Source: Roseibium polysiphoniae
Lineage (GTDB): Bacteria; Pseudomonadota; Alphaproteobacteria; Rhizobiales; Stappiaceae
Assembly (NCBI RefSeq): GCF_014842925.1
Contig: NZ_JACYXJ010000004.1
Span: forward strand, 434,001 to 498,000
Direction of reading: 5' to 3'
Length of the DNA: 64,000 nt
Positions within the stretch are counted from its first letter, which is position 1; each line of letters begins with the position of its first letter. A model generated the notes under the pieces. It worked only from the letters and a program-made list of their open reading frames with translations. It was not told the origin of the DNA and made no database searches. Positions 36,969 through 44,850 of this stretch are shown here, piece after piece. Made by a program: the position numbers and the translations under genes.

Positions 36969-38065
36969 GCCCGGGCACCAAAGAGTTTTTCGCCATATTG
37001 AAAGAGGACGTCGAAATCGATCTGGCCAGAAACTTCCTGCACCTCGACGCCTTTCAAGGCTGCAAGATAGGCTTCGGGTTCAAGCGGGCTGTCGTCCTGC
37101 CAAAAGCTGCCATTGGGCCGTTGGTAAAACGGCCCCGGGCTCTTCATGATAGCCGCCAGCAAGTCCGGCCTATCTTCGATTTTCACATCGCGGACATTCG
37201 TCGGTTCGTCAGTTTCACGTGACCAGTTCAAAACCCAAAAGTGCGTGAGGGATGCGGCGTGCCTGATGCGGTCCGGGCCGAAGACGTCACCAACCATCAG
37301 GTCGTGTTTTTCCTCCAGAGTCCACAGCTCCTCGTCGGTCAGTGCCTCCAGTTCGGCCTGTTTGGTGGCCGAAAGCATGCTGCGAAGCCTTGGATTGTGA
37401 AGTATGGTTCCGGGATTGATCCGCGGCAATTTAGGAATGCCAAGCGCATCGGGATGAGGCGTGTTGCTCCCAACAAGCAAACGGTCGTTCGTGACATAGC
37501 GGCCGCCATCCAGCTCCATCAGCTTGAGCATGGTTGTCGACTTGCCGCCGCCCGAAAGACCGGCAATCGCGAGCGTTCGCTCCCCACAATTGACTGCGGC
37601 CGCATGACAGCCGACCCAGCCGAGCTGCTGAAAGTGGTTCAAAATCTGAGTGTTTACAAAATTGACGACCTGGTTCGGATAGGCCTTGCAGGGGCCGAAT
37701 GCGATCTTCCAGTCTGTTGACTGCAGAAATGTCATGCCGGTGCGCACTTTTCGGACAAGCCGTGCATTTGGCAGATCTGAAATTGCGTCCTTACGACCGG
37801 CCTTGCCCGGCTCTCTGGCCCAATCAGACCAGGCGACATCGAACGGAAGATCCAGATCATCGAGAACATAGACAGTTAGGGTTGGGTCTTCGTCCGGGAC
37901 GACGGCATGCAGGAAATACTGCCGCAGCTCCGAAAGGACTGGCTCAGAATTGGAACGTATTTCGACGACGACGCTTCCCACTTTCAGATGAATGGGCGAA
38001 TGCGCGGAACATCGGCCTTGAGGTTGCAGGGCGTCGTTCACATCTTGGCTGCTTAGCTCGCTCAT
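36965..38065 (-). CDS. HprK-related kinase of the GAK gene set
   Basis: A 366-residue protein with an HPr-kinase-like core. The P-loop is GLSGGGKST (169-177), preceded by the family's strand with His154 in WVGCHAAAVNCGERTLAIAG and followed by YVTNDRLLV where HprK has its DD motif. The N-terminal 150 residues hold a separate domain. I recognise it as the HprK-related B type that co-occurs with ATP-grasp and CofD-like genes. The substrate is unknown; no HPr gene is nearby. Overlaps are 4 bp on both sides. Confidence 0.85.
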   Translation of the reverse strand: MSELSSQDVNDALQPQGRCSAHSPIHLKVGSVVVEIRSNSEPVLSELRQYFLHAVVPDEDPTLTVYVLDDLDLPFDVAWSDWAREPGKAGRKDAISDLPNARLVRKVRTGMTFLQSTDWKIAFGPCKAYPNQVVNFVNTQILNHFQQLGWVGCHAAAVNCGERTLAIAGLSGGGKSTTMLKLMELDGGRYVTNDRLLVGSNTPHPDALGIPKLPRINPGTILHNPRLRSMLSATKQAELEALTDEELWTLEEKHDLMVGDVFGPDRIRHAASLTHFWVLNWSRETDEPTNVRDVKIEDRPDLLAAIMKSPGPFYQRPNGSFWQDDSPLEPEAYLAALKGVEVQEVSGQIDFDVLFQYGEKLFGARA

Positions 38066-38952
38066 GACCTGACCTTCCTTAGCGCATGGTCGGCATAAAG
38101 GCCTGCTGCCTCTATGCCAGCGCCCTCAAGTGCGCCTTTGAAACCGCCGAACGCTGATACTTCGAAGACAATTGGTCCTTCAGGCGTCAGAGCGACGTCA
38201 ACGGTCGTGAAGTCGAGACCAAAGGGTGCTTGTGCTTTGTGTGCCAGCGCAATCAGTTCGTCATCTGGCGAGAAAGGCGCGTATTTGCCTCCACTCTCGA
38301 TCGTCGTGTTCCAGGCTTTCGACTGCGAGACGCGGGCGTAGGTTCCAAGGTATCTGCCAGCCAGAAAGACCATGCCCAGATCCTGACCGGACAGATCCAT
38401 CTTTTGCTGGATGTACATCACAGGGTGCTCCTCGGAGAAGGCGGCAATGTCTTTACGGACGACATCCTCGCCAGCGCTTGCTTCAAGGACGCACATACCG
38501 CGGGCCTTTGTCGAGAACAGCGGCTTGAAGACGGCACTTCCAAAGCGCGTCACCGTCTCGAACGCCGCATCCTGGTCTTCCGTTACGCAGGTGGGAGGCA
38601 TTGAAATGCCGGCATTTGAAAGTGTGACTGTGCAGCTTAGCCGGTCGACAAGGCGGATGATGTTTTCTGCGCCGCTGAAGACCTTAACGCCACGGTTTTC
38701 TGCAACGCGAAGCATCTCGAGCCGATCAAGCGTATGGGGGCTGTACTCTTCGCTGATCTTCTTAACGATCAAGCCGTCCAGCTCGCAGAGATCAACACCT
38801 TGGAACCAGAGAGATGATGTTGTCAGGTCGAGGCTGACCTGAGCCATGTCAATGACCAGCCGGAAGCCGCTACGTTCTTCGATTGCATCGGCCAGTGTTT
38901 CCGTGGACCACTTTCCAGGTATGCCGATCACTCCGATTCTGGGCTCAGTCAA
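38062..38952 (-). CDS. RimK-like ATP-grasp ligase of the GAK gene set
   Basis: A 296-residue ATP-grasp protein. The central ATP-binding part has AVFKPLFSTKARGMCVLE and MYIQQKMDLSGQDLGMVFLAGRYLG, as in RimK and glutathione synthase. At the magnesium site the usual E-x-N-x-S-PG element reads FEVSAFGGFKG, so the metal-ligand asparagine is replaced by serine. Relatives join carboxylates to amines; the partners here are unknown. It overlaps the PhoU/APH fusion gene by 8 bp and the kinase gene by 4 bp. Confidence 0.86.
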   Translation of the reverse strand: MTEPRIGVIGIPGKWSTETLADAIEERSGFRLVIDMAQVSLDLTTSSLWFQGVDLCELDGLIVKKISEEYSPHTLDRLEMLRVAENRGVKVFSGAENIIRLVDRLSCTVTLSNAGISMPPTCVTEDQDAAFETVTRFGSAVFKPLFSTKARGMCVLEASAGEDVVRKDIAAFSEEHPVMYIQQKMDLSGQDLGMVFLAGRYLGTYARVSQSKAWNTTIESGGKYAPFSPDDELIALAHKAQAPFGLDFTTVDVALTPEGPIVFEVSAFGGFKGALEGAGIEAAGLYADHALRKVRS

Positions 38953-40573
38953 CGAAGATCTCCTTCACAGGCAGTTTGAACTTGTGCTCTTGGCCGGTTT
39001 TACAAGTGAGTGCCCGTTCGATCAGATAACGGGATCTGAGGAACATTTTGCGCGCCTGAGACTTGTCGAAGATGAAGCGGGTCGAGCTGGCAAAAGAACG
39101 CCCGAGGCCCAAGGCCAGGCGATAATCAAACGTCTCATCGTTCTGCTTGCGGGCGAAGCGACGGGCGATTTGATAGAAGTCATAAGAAAGCTTCATGATC
39201 CGTCGGCGGACGGGGGCGTCGAGCACTTGCAAGCGATAGTTTGACACCATGAAGACCGATACATCCTGTACATAGTCCATGTAGCGAGAGCGATGCAGGT
39301 CAATGAAATTTATACGGTTTTCACCGGGGTCATAGATAATGTTGTCGATGTTGAAGTCGCCGTGAATGTAGACCGAAAACGGAGCCGAGACAGCCGCTTC
39401 GCGTTCTCTTGCGCTTTCGATGAGATCCTCAAATGCAGGAATCTCGAAACCTGCCAAATTGCTCCGTGTGCTGCGGAACTCCGGGTGCACGCGGTAGACC
39501 TCGTCAAGGCGCTTTGAAAGCTGCTGCATGCTGCCGAGTTCGGCAAACTCGTCAGTCTTCGTCTGGCGCCAGACATCCTTCAAGGTCGTCCCAAGCTGCT
39601 TGAGAGCTTTCGCGCAAAGATCGTCCGGCTCATTCAAGACAATCTGTTCGAACGTCAATCCGGGCAGGTGTTCAATCAGCAGTGCGGCGGATTGGTTGCG
39701 CTTCTGGTAGGACAGGATCTTGGGAGCGAGGCCGGGATAAATCGAGTTCCAGCTTTTTACCCCGGCGCGTTCTTCCTTGACCTTGCGCTTTTCTCCATCC
39801 TTGAAGACAGCTGCGACGTTGTGAGAGTTGCTATCGGTGATTGCCGAGATCGCGCTTCCCGACCGCGTTTCCGCGATGGCTTCGATGTGATAATCGCCGT
39901 TCGTTTCGAAGTCGGCCATTAGGCCCTGCAAGGCAAAGTAGCGCTCGAAATTCACCGCCTGGCCGATGTTGATTGAAATGAGCGCTTCACTGATCGTCTG
40001 GAGAGAGGTCCCCATGCGCTGGATCTCACTGGCCACCAACAGGCTGTGTGCCAGATCCGCGGTGTGCGTCGTGGCGCGCATCTCATTGGTGTAGATCTTG
40101 AAGAGCTTGTTGTAGTCGTTGGCAACCTTGCGGTTCAGCTGGCCAATCTGCACCGCGCGGGCACTGTCGTTGCTGGAAAGAGCAGCTTCGACTTTTGCAA
40201 CGCCTGCACGGACGCGCTGAATGATCGGCGGATAGCGTTCGGGAACGAGGATCTCGAAATGTTCGATGCGTTCGGCATGGCGCAGGCACTGGCGGTTGAG
40301 GTTGGCCAAACGCAGAAGGTCCGTGGCGATAAATTCGAGACTTCGCAACGCAATCTGGTTGCGCTCGGTTTTCCTGGTGTTTGTCAAACGCCGTATGCAG
40401 GCGCTGTGGATCCGTGTCGTCAGGTTGTGAGCATAGCCTGCCCGGTCGAAAATGCGCCTCGCCGTTCCCGCTGACGGGACGCTGAAAAACGCTTCCAACT
40501 GCTGAAGCTGCCCGTCGATTTCAGCGCAAAGGAAGTGAAGGTTCTCCTGGATCGACTTCGGCAGGCTAGTCAT
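38945..40573 (-). CDS. PhoU-like helical domain fused to aminoglycoside-phosphotransferase-like kinase
   Basis: A 542-residue two-part protein and first gene of the GAK operon. Residues about 1-220 are all helical with two PhoU-like repeats (DRAGYAHNLTTRIHSACIRRL and HTADLAHSLLVASEIQRMGTSLQTISEALI). Residues about 230-540 are an APH/choline-kinase-like domain with ATP-binding lysine region VAAVFKDGEKRK, catalytic loop YIHGDFNIDNIIYD and metal motif FIDLHRSRYMDY. It should phosphorylate a small molecule or protein. A GTG at 40606 after GAGGG is an alternative start, giving 11 more residues. Confidence 0.82.
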   Translation of the reverse strand: MTSLPKSIQENLHFLCAEIDGQLQQLEAFFSVPSAGTARRIFDRAGYAHNLTTRIHSACIRRLTNTRKTERNQIALRSLEFIATDLLRLANLNRQCLRHAERIEHFEILVPERYPPIIQRVRAGVAKVEAALSSNDSARAVQIGQLNRKVANDYNKLFKIYTNEMRATTHTADLAHSLLVASEIQRMGTSLQTISEALISINIGQAVNFERYFALQGLMADFETNGDYHIEAIAETRSGSAISAITDSNSHNVAAVFKDGEKRKVKEERAGVKSWNSIYPGLAPKILSYQKRNQSAALLIEHLPGLTFEQIVLNEPDDLCAKALKQLGTTLKDVWRQTKTDEFAELGSMQQLSKRLDEVYRVHPEFRSTRSNLAGFEIPAFEDLIESAREREAAVSAPFSVYIHGDFNIDNIIYDPGENRINFIDLHRSRYMDYVQDVSVFMVSNYRLQVLDAPVRRRIMKLSYDFYQIARRFARKQNDETFDYRLALGLGRSFASSTRFIFDKSQARKMFLRSRYLIERALTCKTGQEHKFKLPVKEIFVD

Positions 40574-40880
40574 CAATGACCCCGAGAGATGTTGGAAGGC
40601 TCCCACTATCCCTCGTAGTGAACAGTTTTGTGACAGAAGCTGGAGGCCGCCGCTGAATGTCTTGCCGACTTGAGGGGCGCGTGTCGAATTTCCATTTCTC
40701 TGGTTGCTGCTTGAGATGCGTCAGAGATTTCTCGTCGCAAGGAATATTAGCGCGCGGCGTTGTCCGTATTGAGATAAGGAAATCTTGCATTCGCGATCGA
40801 TACCGTTTTGGTTGTGAGCAAAGGGGCGGCGCGCAACACAGCAATCCGTCTCTCACTATTGTCTAGGATATTTATCTCCA
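40574..40880. promoter_or_regulatory. Divergent control region of the GAK operon and the CofD-like gene
   Basis: About 300 bp separate the six-gene minus-strand operon from the plus-strand CofD-like gene and must carry both promoters. I see TTGTGA and TATTGT elements near 40812 and 40856 but no convincing pair, and no palindrome strong enough to name an operator. Confidence 0.4.
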
Positions 40881-42068
40881 GTGCACGAGCTAGTGATCCG
40901 CCGAAGCGTTTCTTTCCCCGACCCGTTGCGCGTTGGGCGCTACAAAAGCAATCCCGACCTTGGTCCGCGGCTCCTGTTTTTTAGCGGCGGGACGGCGCTG
41001 AATGGCATTTCACGTGCGCTCAAATCCTACTCCTTCAACTCGGTTCATCTTGTTACACCGTTTGATTCCGGTGGTAGTTCACAAGCGTTGCGCAAAGCCT
41101 TCGACATGCCGGCCATTGGTGATCTTCGCAGCCGTCTGATGGCGCTTGCGGACGAGAGCGTCCTGGGTCATCCCGAGGTGTTCGAGCTCTTCACGCACCG
41201 GTTCAAGAAGAGCGTCAGCAAACGAGCACTCACCTCCGAACTCGAAACAATGGTCGCGGGAACCCATCCGCTTGTCAAAGCGATCGAGCGACCGATGCGC
41301 ACGTTGATCATGCATCAGCTTGGGGTGTTCCAGGCATCCAAGCCGTCTCGCTTCGATTTGCGCGGCGCCAGTATCGGCAATCTGATTCTCGCCGGTGGCT
41401 ACTTGAACCAGCAGAAAGAGCTCGAACCGATCATTTTTCTCGTATCGAAGCTGGTCGGAGTCCAGGGCATCGTTCGGGCCATCGTTGATGGCAACCTGCA
41501 TCTGGGGGCAGATCTTGAAGACGGCCGTTCGGTCATTGGTCAGCATTTGCTGACCGGCAAGGAAACTGCTCCGATCGAGTCGCCGATTGCGAATTTGTAC
41601 TTGAGCAAGTCGCCGCTCGAGCGTTCCCCGGTTTCTACGAAATTGAGCAAGCGGAACAAGAAGCTGATCACCTCGGCTGATCTGATTTGCTATCCGCCTG
41701 GCAGTTTCTATTCCAGTGTTTTGGCCAATATCCTGCCCGAGGGAGTTGGCAAAGCGATCGCTAGCCGCGATGTGCCAAAAGTCTTCGTGCCAAGCCTTGG
41801 AGACGATCCTGAGGCCATGGGATTGTCTGTGGCGCAGAAGGTCCAGATTTTGCTTCGGTATCTCAAGAAAGATGCCGGCACTGACATCTCGGACGATCAG
41901 CTGCTGAATTTGGTCCTGCTTGATGCGGGCGAAGATACAAGTGCCCGCGATCTTGAGGATCTTGCCAAGCTTGGGATTCCCGCTGTCGCCCTCGATCTGG
42001 TGAGCCGGCCTTCAGCGCCATATTACGATCCGCATCAGGTCTGTGAGGCGCTTCTTTCTCTGACCTGA
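40881..42068 (+). CDS. CofD/YvcK-like protein of the GAK gene set
   Basis: A 395-residue protein of the CofD/YvcK superfamily. The nucleotide loop is FFSGGTALNGISRALKSY, then VTPFDSGGSSQALRKAF, AIGDLRSRLMALAD, NLILAGGYL and DLICYPPGSFYSSVLANILPEGVGKAI. These follow the YvcK order (VADDGGSSGRLR, PPGDIRNCLVALA, GPGSLYTSV) more closely than the FO-binding CofD encoded at 32252. So it is probably not an F420 enzyme and may bind a UDP-sugar or other nucleotide. The start is a GTG; the ribosome site is poor. It is divergent from the rest of the GAK genes. Confidence 0.82.
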   Translation: MHELVIRRSVSFPDPLRVGRYKSNPDLGPRLLFFSGGTALNGISRALKSYSFNSVHLVTPFDSGGSSQALRKAFDMPAIGDLRSRLMALADESVLGHPEVFELFTHRFKKSVSKRALTSELETMVAGTHPLVKAIERPMRTLIMHQLGVFQASKPSRFDLRGASIGNLILAGGYLNQQKELEPIIFLVSKLVGVQGIVRAIVDGNLHLGADLEDGRSVIGQHLLTGKETAPIESPIANLYLSKSPLERSPVSTKLSKRNKKLITSADLICYPPGSFYSSVLANILPEGVGKAIASRDVPKVFVPSLGDDPEAMGLSVAQKVQILLRYLKKDAGTDISDDQLLNLVLLDAGEDTSARDLEDLAKLGIPAVALDLVSRPSAPYYDPHQVCEALLSLT

Positions 42069-42214
42069 GAAAGTGCGAGTCTGCTTTGGCCTATCGCAAC
42101 GGGCCGCTTCGAGCAGGATTATGCGCTTTCACAGGATACTCTTTTCTGATTTTCAGGGATAACTCTGTGCGCTGCACTTCCTACGTTCAGGCCACCGCCA
42201 AAGGAGGCTCGAAC

Positions 42215-42913
42215 ATGACTCAGTTTAATCCAAAAGATATCAAGGCCGCGCAGGACATCGTGTATTTTGCGAAGACGCGTCACACGACCAAGGCTTTTGA
42301 TCCGGCCCTGAAGATTTCCGATGAGAAGGTCGAGAAGATCAAGGAGCTGCTACGTTTCAGCCCATCCAGCACCAATGCCCAACCCTGGCATTTCATTCTC
42401 GCCAGCTCGGACGAAGGCAAGGCGCGTGTTGCCAAGGCCACAGAACGCTTGTTCCCGTTCAACGCGCCGTCAATCCTGAACGCAAGCCACGTTGTCGTAT
42501 TTGCGAGCCGATTGGAAATCCTAGAGGAATTCCTGCTCAAGGTCTTGGAGCAGGAAGACAAGGATGGACGCTTCGATGGTGACAAAGAGACTTTCAAGAC
42601 CCAGATGCATGCTGGTCGTAGCATGTTCGTCAACCTTCACAAGCAAGACTTCAAAGATGTCCAACACTGGATGGACAAGCAGGTCTATCTGAACCTTGGG
42701 CAATTCCTGTTGGGTGTTGCTGCGCTCGGCATCGATGCAACGCCGATGGAAGGTTTCGAGATACCGGTCATGGATGAGGAATTTGGCTTGCGGGAGAAGG
42801 GCTACTCCAGCCTTGTGGTCGTACCGCTCGGCTATAGCGACGCAGACAAAGACTACAATGCAGCTCTGCCAAAATCTCGGCTGCCTTACTCAGAACTTCT
42901 GACGGAAGTCTGA
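42215..42913 (+). CDS. nfsB: NAD(P)H nitroreductase, NfsB-like
   Basis: A 232-residue FMN-dependent nitroreductase/dihydropteridine reductase of the NfsB type. An AAAGGAGG site fixes the start at MTQFNPKDIKAAQ. FMN-contact motifs are RHTTKAFDP, LRFSPSSTNAQPWHFILA and DATPMEGFE. It reduces nitroaromatics and quinones with NAD(P)H; it is not the FbiB C-terminal type that reduces dehydro-F420. It stands alone, followed by a terminator hairpin. Confidence 0.92.
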   Translation: MTQFNPKDIKAAQDIVYFAKTRHTTKAFDPALKISDEKVEKIKELLRFSPSSTNAQPWHFILASSDEGKARVAKATERLFPFNAPSILNASHVVVFASRLEILEEFLLKVLEQEDKDGRFDGDKETFKTQMHAGRSMFVNLHKQDFKDVQHWMDKQVYLNLGQFLLGVAALGIDATPMEGFEIPVMDEEFGLREKGYSSLVVVPLGYSDADKDYNAALPKSRLPYSELLTEV

Positions 42914-42948
42914 GCCTGGGCGCGCCCAACAGCGATCGATATACCTTG

Positions 42949-42980
42949 CGCAGGGCTGTCAACGGCCCTGCGTCTTGTTT
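42949..42980 (+). terminator. Terminator hairpin after the nitroreductase gene
   Basis: An 8-bp perfect stem (CGCAGGGC and GCCCTGCG) with an 8-nt loop is followed by TCTTGTTT. It lies 36 bp after the nitroreductase stop and just before the end of the convergent GntR gene. Confidence 0.65.
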
Positions 42981-42995
42981 CAGCCACAGGCAAGG

Positions 42996-43670
42996 TCAGA
43001 TGTGCTGGAGACGGTGCTTTTTCAGCAGCTCAATCAGCACCTCGCGCGCGTGTTGGCGATGAGAACGGTGCCGATCATGTGCCGTTTTCGGGTCCCCGCG
43101 CCGAATGGCATCATAGACAGCTCTATGGTCTTCGTTGGATTTGAGAGGTGCGGGCCTGATGTGGAGGGTGATCGCTCGTGCTCTACGCACCTGATTGCTC
43201 ATCATGGCGACGATGCTCTGGATTCTCGAGTTTCCGCCGAGACGAACAAGTTCACTGTGAAACGCCTCGTCGGCCAGGGCCCAAGCCTCGAGATTCCCGG
43301 CCTTCAGTGCAGCTTCCATATCGTCAATTGACTTGGCAAGCGCGGCCAGTTCCTCGTCATTGTAGGAGGCACCAGCTGCTTCTTCTGCTGCAAGGCTCTC
43401 CAGTTCTGTAAGGACTGCGTAAATCTCTTCCATGTCCTTGAGCGAAAGAGATGAAATTCGAACGCCCTTGCGCGGCCTGACCTCAAGAAGACCCTGTTGC
43501 GCCAAAAGAAGCGTCGCCTCGCGAACCGGTGTACGCGACATTCCCAGACGATCTGCCAGTTCGCTCTCGAGATGATCGGAGCCAGCAGGCAACTCACCAT
43601 CGAATATCAGCTGGCGAATATGCTCCACGGCCTGAACCGTGATGGATTTTTGCTTCAGAGCGTCAGCCAA
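42996..43670 (-). CDS. GntR-family (FadR/FCD) transcriptional regulator
   Basis: A 224-residue regulator with a winged helix-turn-helix (about 8-72: LIFDGELPAGSDHLESELADRLGMSRTPVREATLLLAQQGLLEVRPRKGVRI) and an FCD effector domain (about 85-215). The FCD metal ligands are likely in ALADEAFHSELVRLGGN and NEDHRAVYDAIRRGD. Translation starts at TTG, overlapping the oxidoreductase stop by 8 bp. It probably controls the divergent TRAP/acid-sugar operon. Confidence 0.9.
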   Translation of the reverse strand: MADALKQKSITVQAVEHIRQLIFDGELPAGSDHLESELADRLGMSRTPVREATLLLAQQGLLEVRPRKGVRISSLSLKDMEEIYAVLTELESLAAEEAAGASYNDEELAALAKSIDDMEAALKAGNLEAWALADEAFHSELVRLGGNSRIQSIVAMMSNQVRRARAITLHIRPAPLKSNEDHRAVYDAIRRGDPKTAHDRHRSHRQHAREVLIELLKKHRLQHI

Positions 43671-44694
43671 AATCGAGCCCTCGGATCTTTTGTTCTTTTT
43701 GATCGGATTCGTATATAGCCTGTTCTATAGCGATTACTTTGAGATAGTCACGCGCTTCGTTTTCCAGCGGGGTGTCATCGAGCACGCCGTCTACCACATG
43801 CTGCATAAGGGCGCGTACGCAGTCCCCGCCAAAACCCTGCCAATCCTGCGCATGCAGAAGGGTGTTTTCTTCGAGTGCACCGAAGTGCCGCAATGAAACC
43901 TCGCCTTGGCCAGACAGGCTGAGGGTTCCTTTCGTGCCTTCTATGAGGGCTTCGCCGAGCGTGGTTCTGCAGTTTTCGGCTGCGTGATCGAGAAGTCGGT
44001 TGCCGTCAAAAAGTGCCCGGACCCCATTCGCATAATCGAAGATGAAGTAGCCTGCATCTTCCCCCGCAATCACCGGGTTCATGCGGCGAAGATCGGCATA
44101 GACTGCGTCCGGCTCGCCCAGCAGGAAGCGGAATGTGTCTATCCAGTGCACGCCTGTTTCATGAATGAGCAGCTTCGGCATGGTCTGGAAATAAGGCTGG
44201 CGATCAAGGTAAGCGCGAGGACCTTGGCCATCTCCAGTGCGCAGACGAAATGTGACCTGCTGAAGCTCGCCGATGAGTTCGTTTTCAAGCGCCTGCTTGA
44301 TACAGCGGTACCAGGGCTGAAACCTGAAATTCTCGTGAATCACCAAACTGACACCGGCCTCTTCGGCGATTGCGGTCGCCTGTTTGGCCTCGTCGAGTGA
44401 CTGGCAAAAGGGCTTTTGACAGATGACCGTTTCGACGCCCGCCCTTATTGCAGCCTCGATCGCTGGAAGGTGCGAGGGTGGAGGCGTGATGATGTCGAGC
44501 AGGTCAGGCTTTGTCATGCGTAGCATGTGGTCGAGATCTGCGAAGGCGGCGACGCCGGTGGCTTTCGCCTTTTCTTTGTCGCGGTCACAGGCACCAACGA
44601 GATGTGCACGCTTGATCCGTTGCCAACCTTCATAATGGAAGCCCGCGAAGTAGCCGGCCCCCAGGCAAGCCACTCTGATCTTATTCGCGCCCAT
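43663..44694 (-). CDS. Gfo/Idh/MocA-family sugar or inositol dehydrogenase-like oxidoreductase
   Basis: A 343-residue NAD(P)-dependent oxidoreductase. The Rossmann motif is ACLGAGYFAGFHYEGW, the conserved EKP motif appears as CQKPFCQSLDEA with glutamate replaced by glutamine, and the catalytic-site helix region is HETGVHWIDTFRFLLGEPD. Family members oxidise sugars, polyols or sugar acids. It is transcribed with the GntR regulator and divergently from the TRAP operon, so it likely acts on the same sugar acid or its precursor. Confidence 0.87.
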   Translation of the reverse strand: MGANKIRVACLGAGYFAGFHYEGWQRIKRAHLVGACDRDKEKAKATGVAAFADLDHMLRMTKPDLLDIITPPPSHLPAIEAAIRAGVETVICQKPFCQSLDEAKQATAIAEEAGVSLVIHENFRFQPWYRCIKQALENELIGELQQVTFRLRTGDGQGPRAYLDRQPYFQTMPKLLIHETGVHWIDTFRFLLGEPDAVYADLRRMNPVIAGEDAGYFIFDYANGVRALFDGNRLLDHAAENCRTTLGEALIEGTKGTLSLSGQGEVSLRHFGALEENTLLHAQDWQGFGGDCVRALMQHVVDGVLDDTPLENEARDYLKVIAIEQAIYESDQKEQKIRGLDFG

Positions 44695-44850
44695 AGATTT
44701 TCCTCCGCCGCCGCAATGACTGTCTCATCGCAGATATTGGATCCGGAATAGTCGACATTCAATTCGTTGACAAGGGATTGTATTGCGTATACGCAAATCA
44801 ATGTGCAATTTGTGTTGGCTCGTAGTTCGGGCCTTGGGAGGAGAAAATTT
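44695..44850. promoter_or_regulatory. Divergent control region with GntR-type palindrome
   Basis: This region lies between the oxidoreductase/GntR pair and the TRAP operon. It holds the perfect 14-bp palindrome TTGCGTATACGCAA at 44783-44796, with the GTATAC centre typical of FCD-type GntR operators, and a GGGAGGAG ribosome site for the binding protein. The GntR encoded at 42996 is the likely ligand. Confidence 0.65.

Noticed and set aside
40881..42068. Second F420-pathway CofD
   Set aside because: The nucleotide loop and later motifs follow YvcK rather than the FO transferase, and a true CofD is present at 32252.
42215..42913. FbiB-like dehydro-F420 reductase
   Set aside because: The sequence is of the NfsB type (RHTTKAFDP, 232 residues) and has its own terminator; nothing ties it to F420 synthesis except distance.
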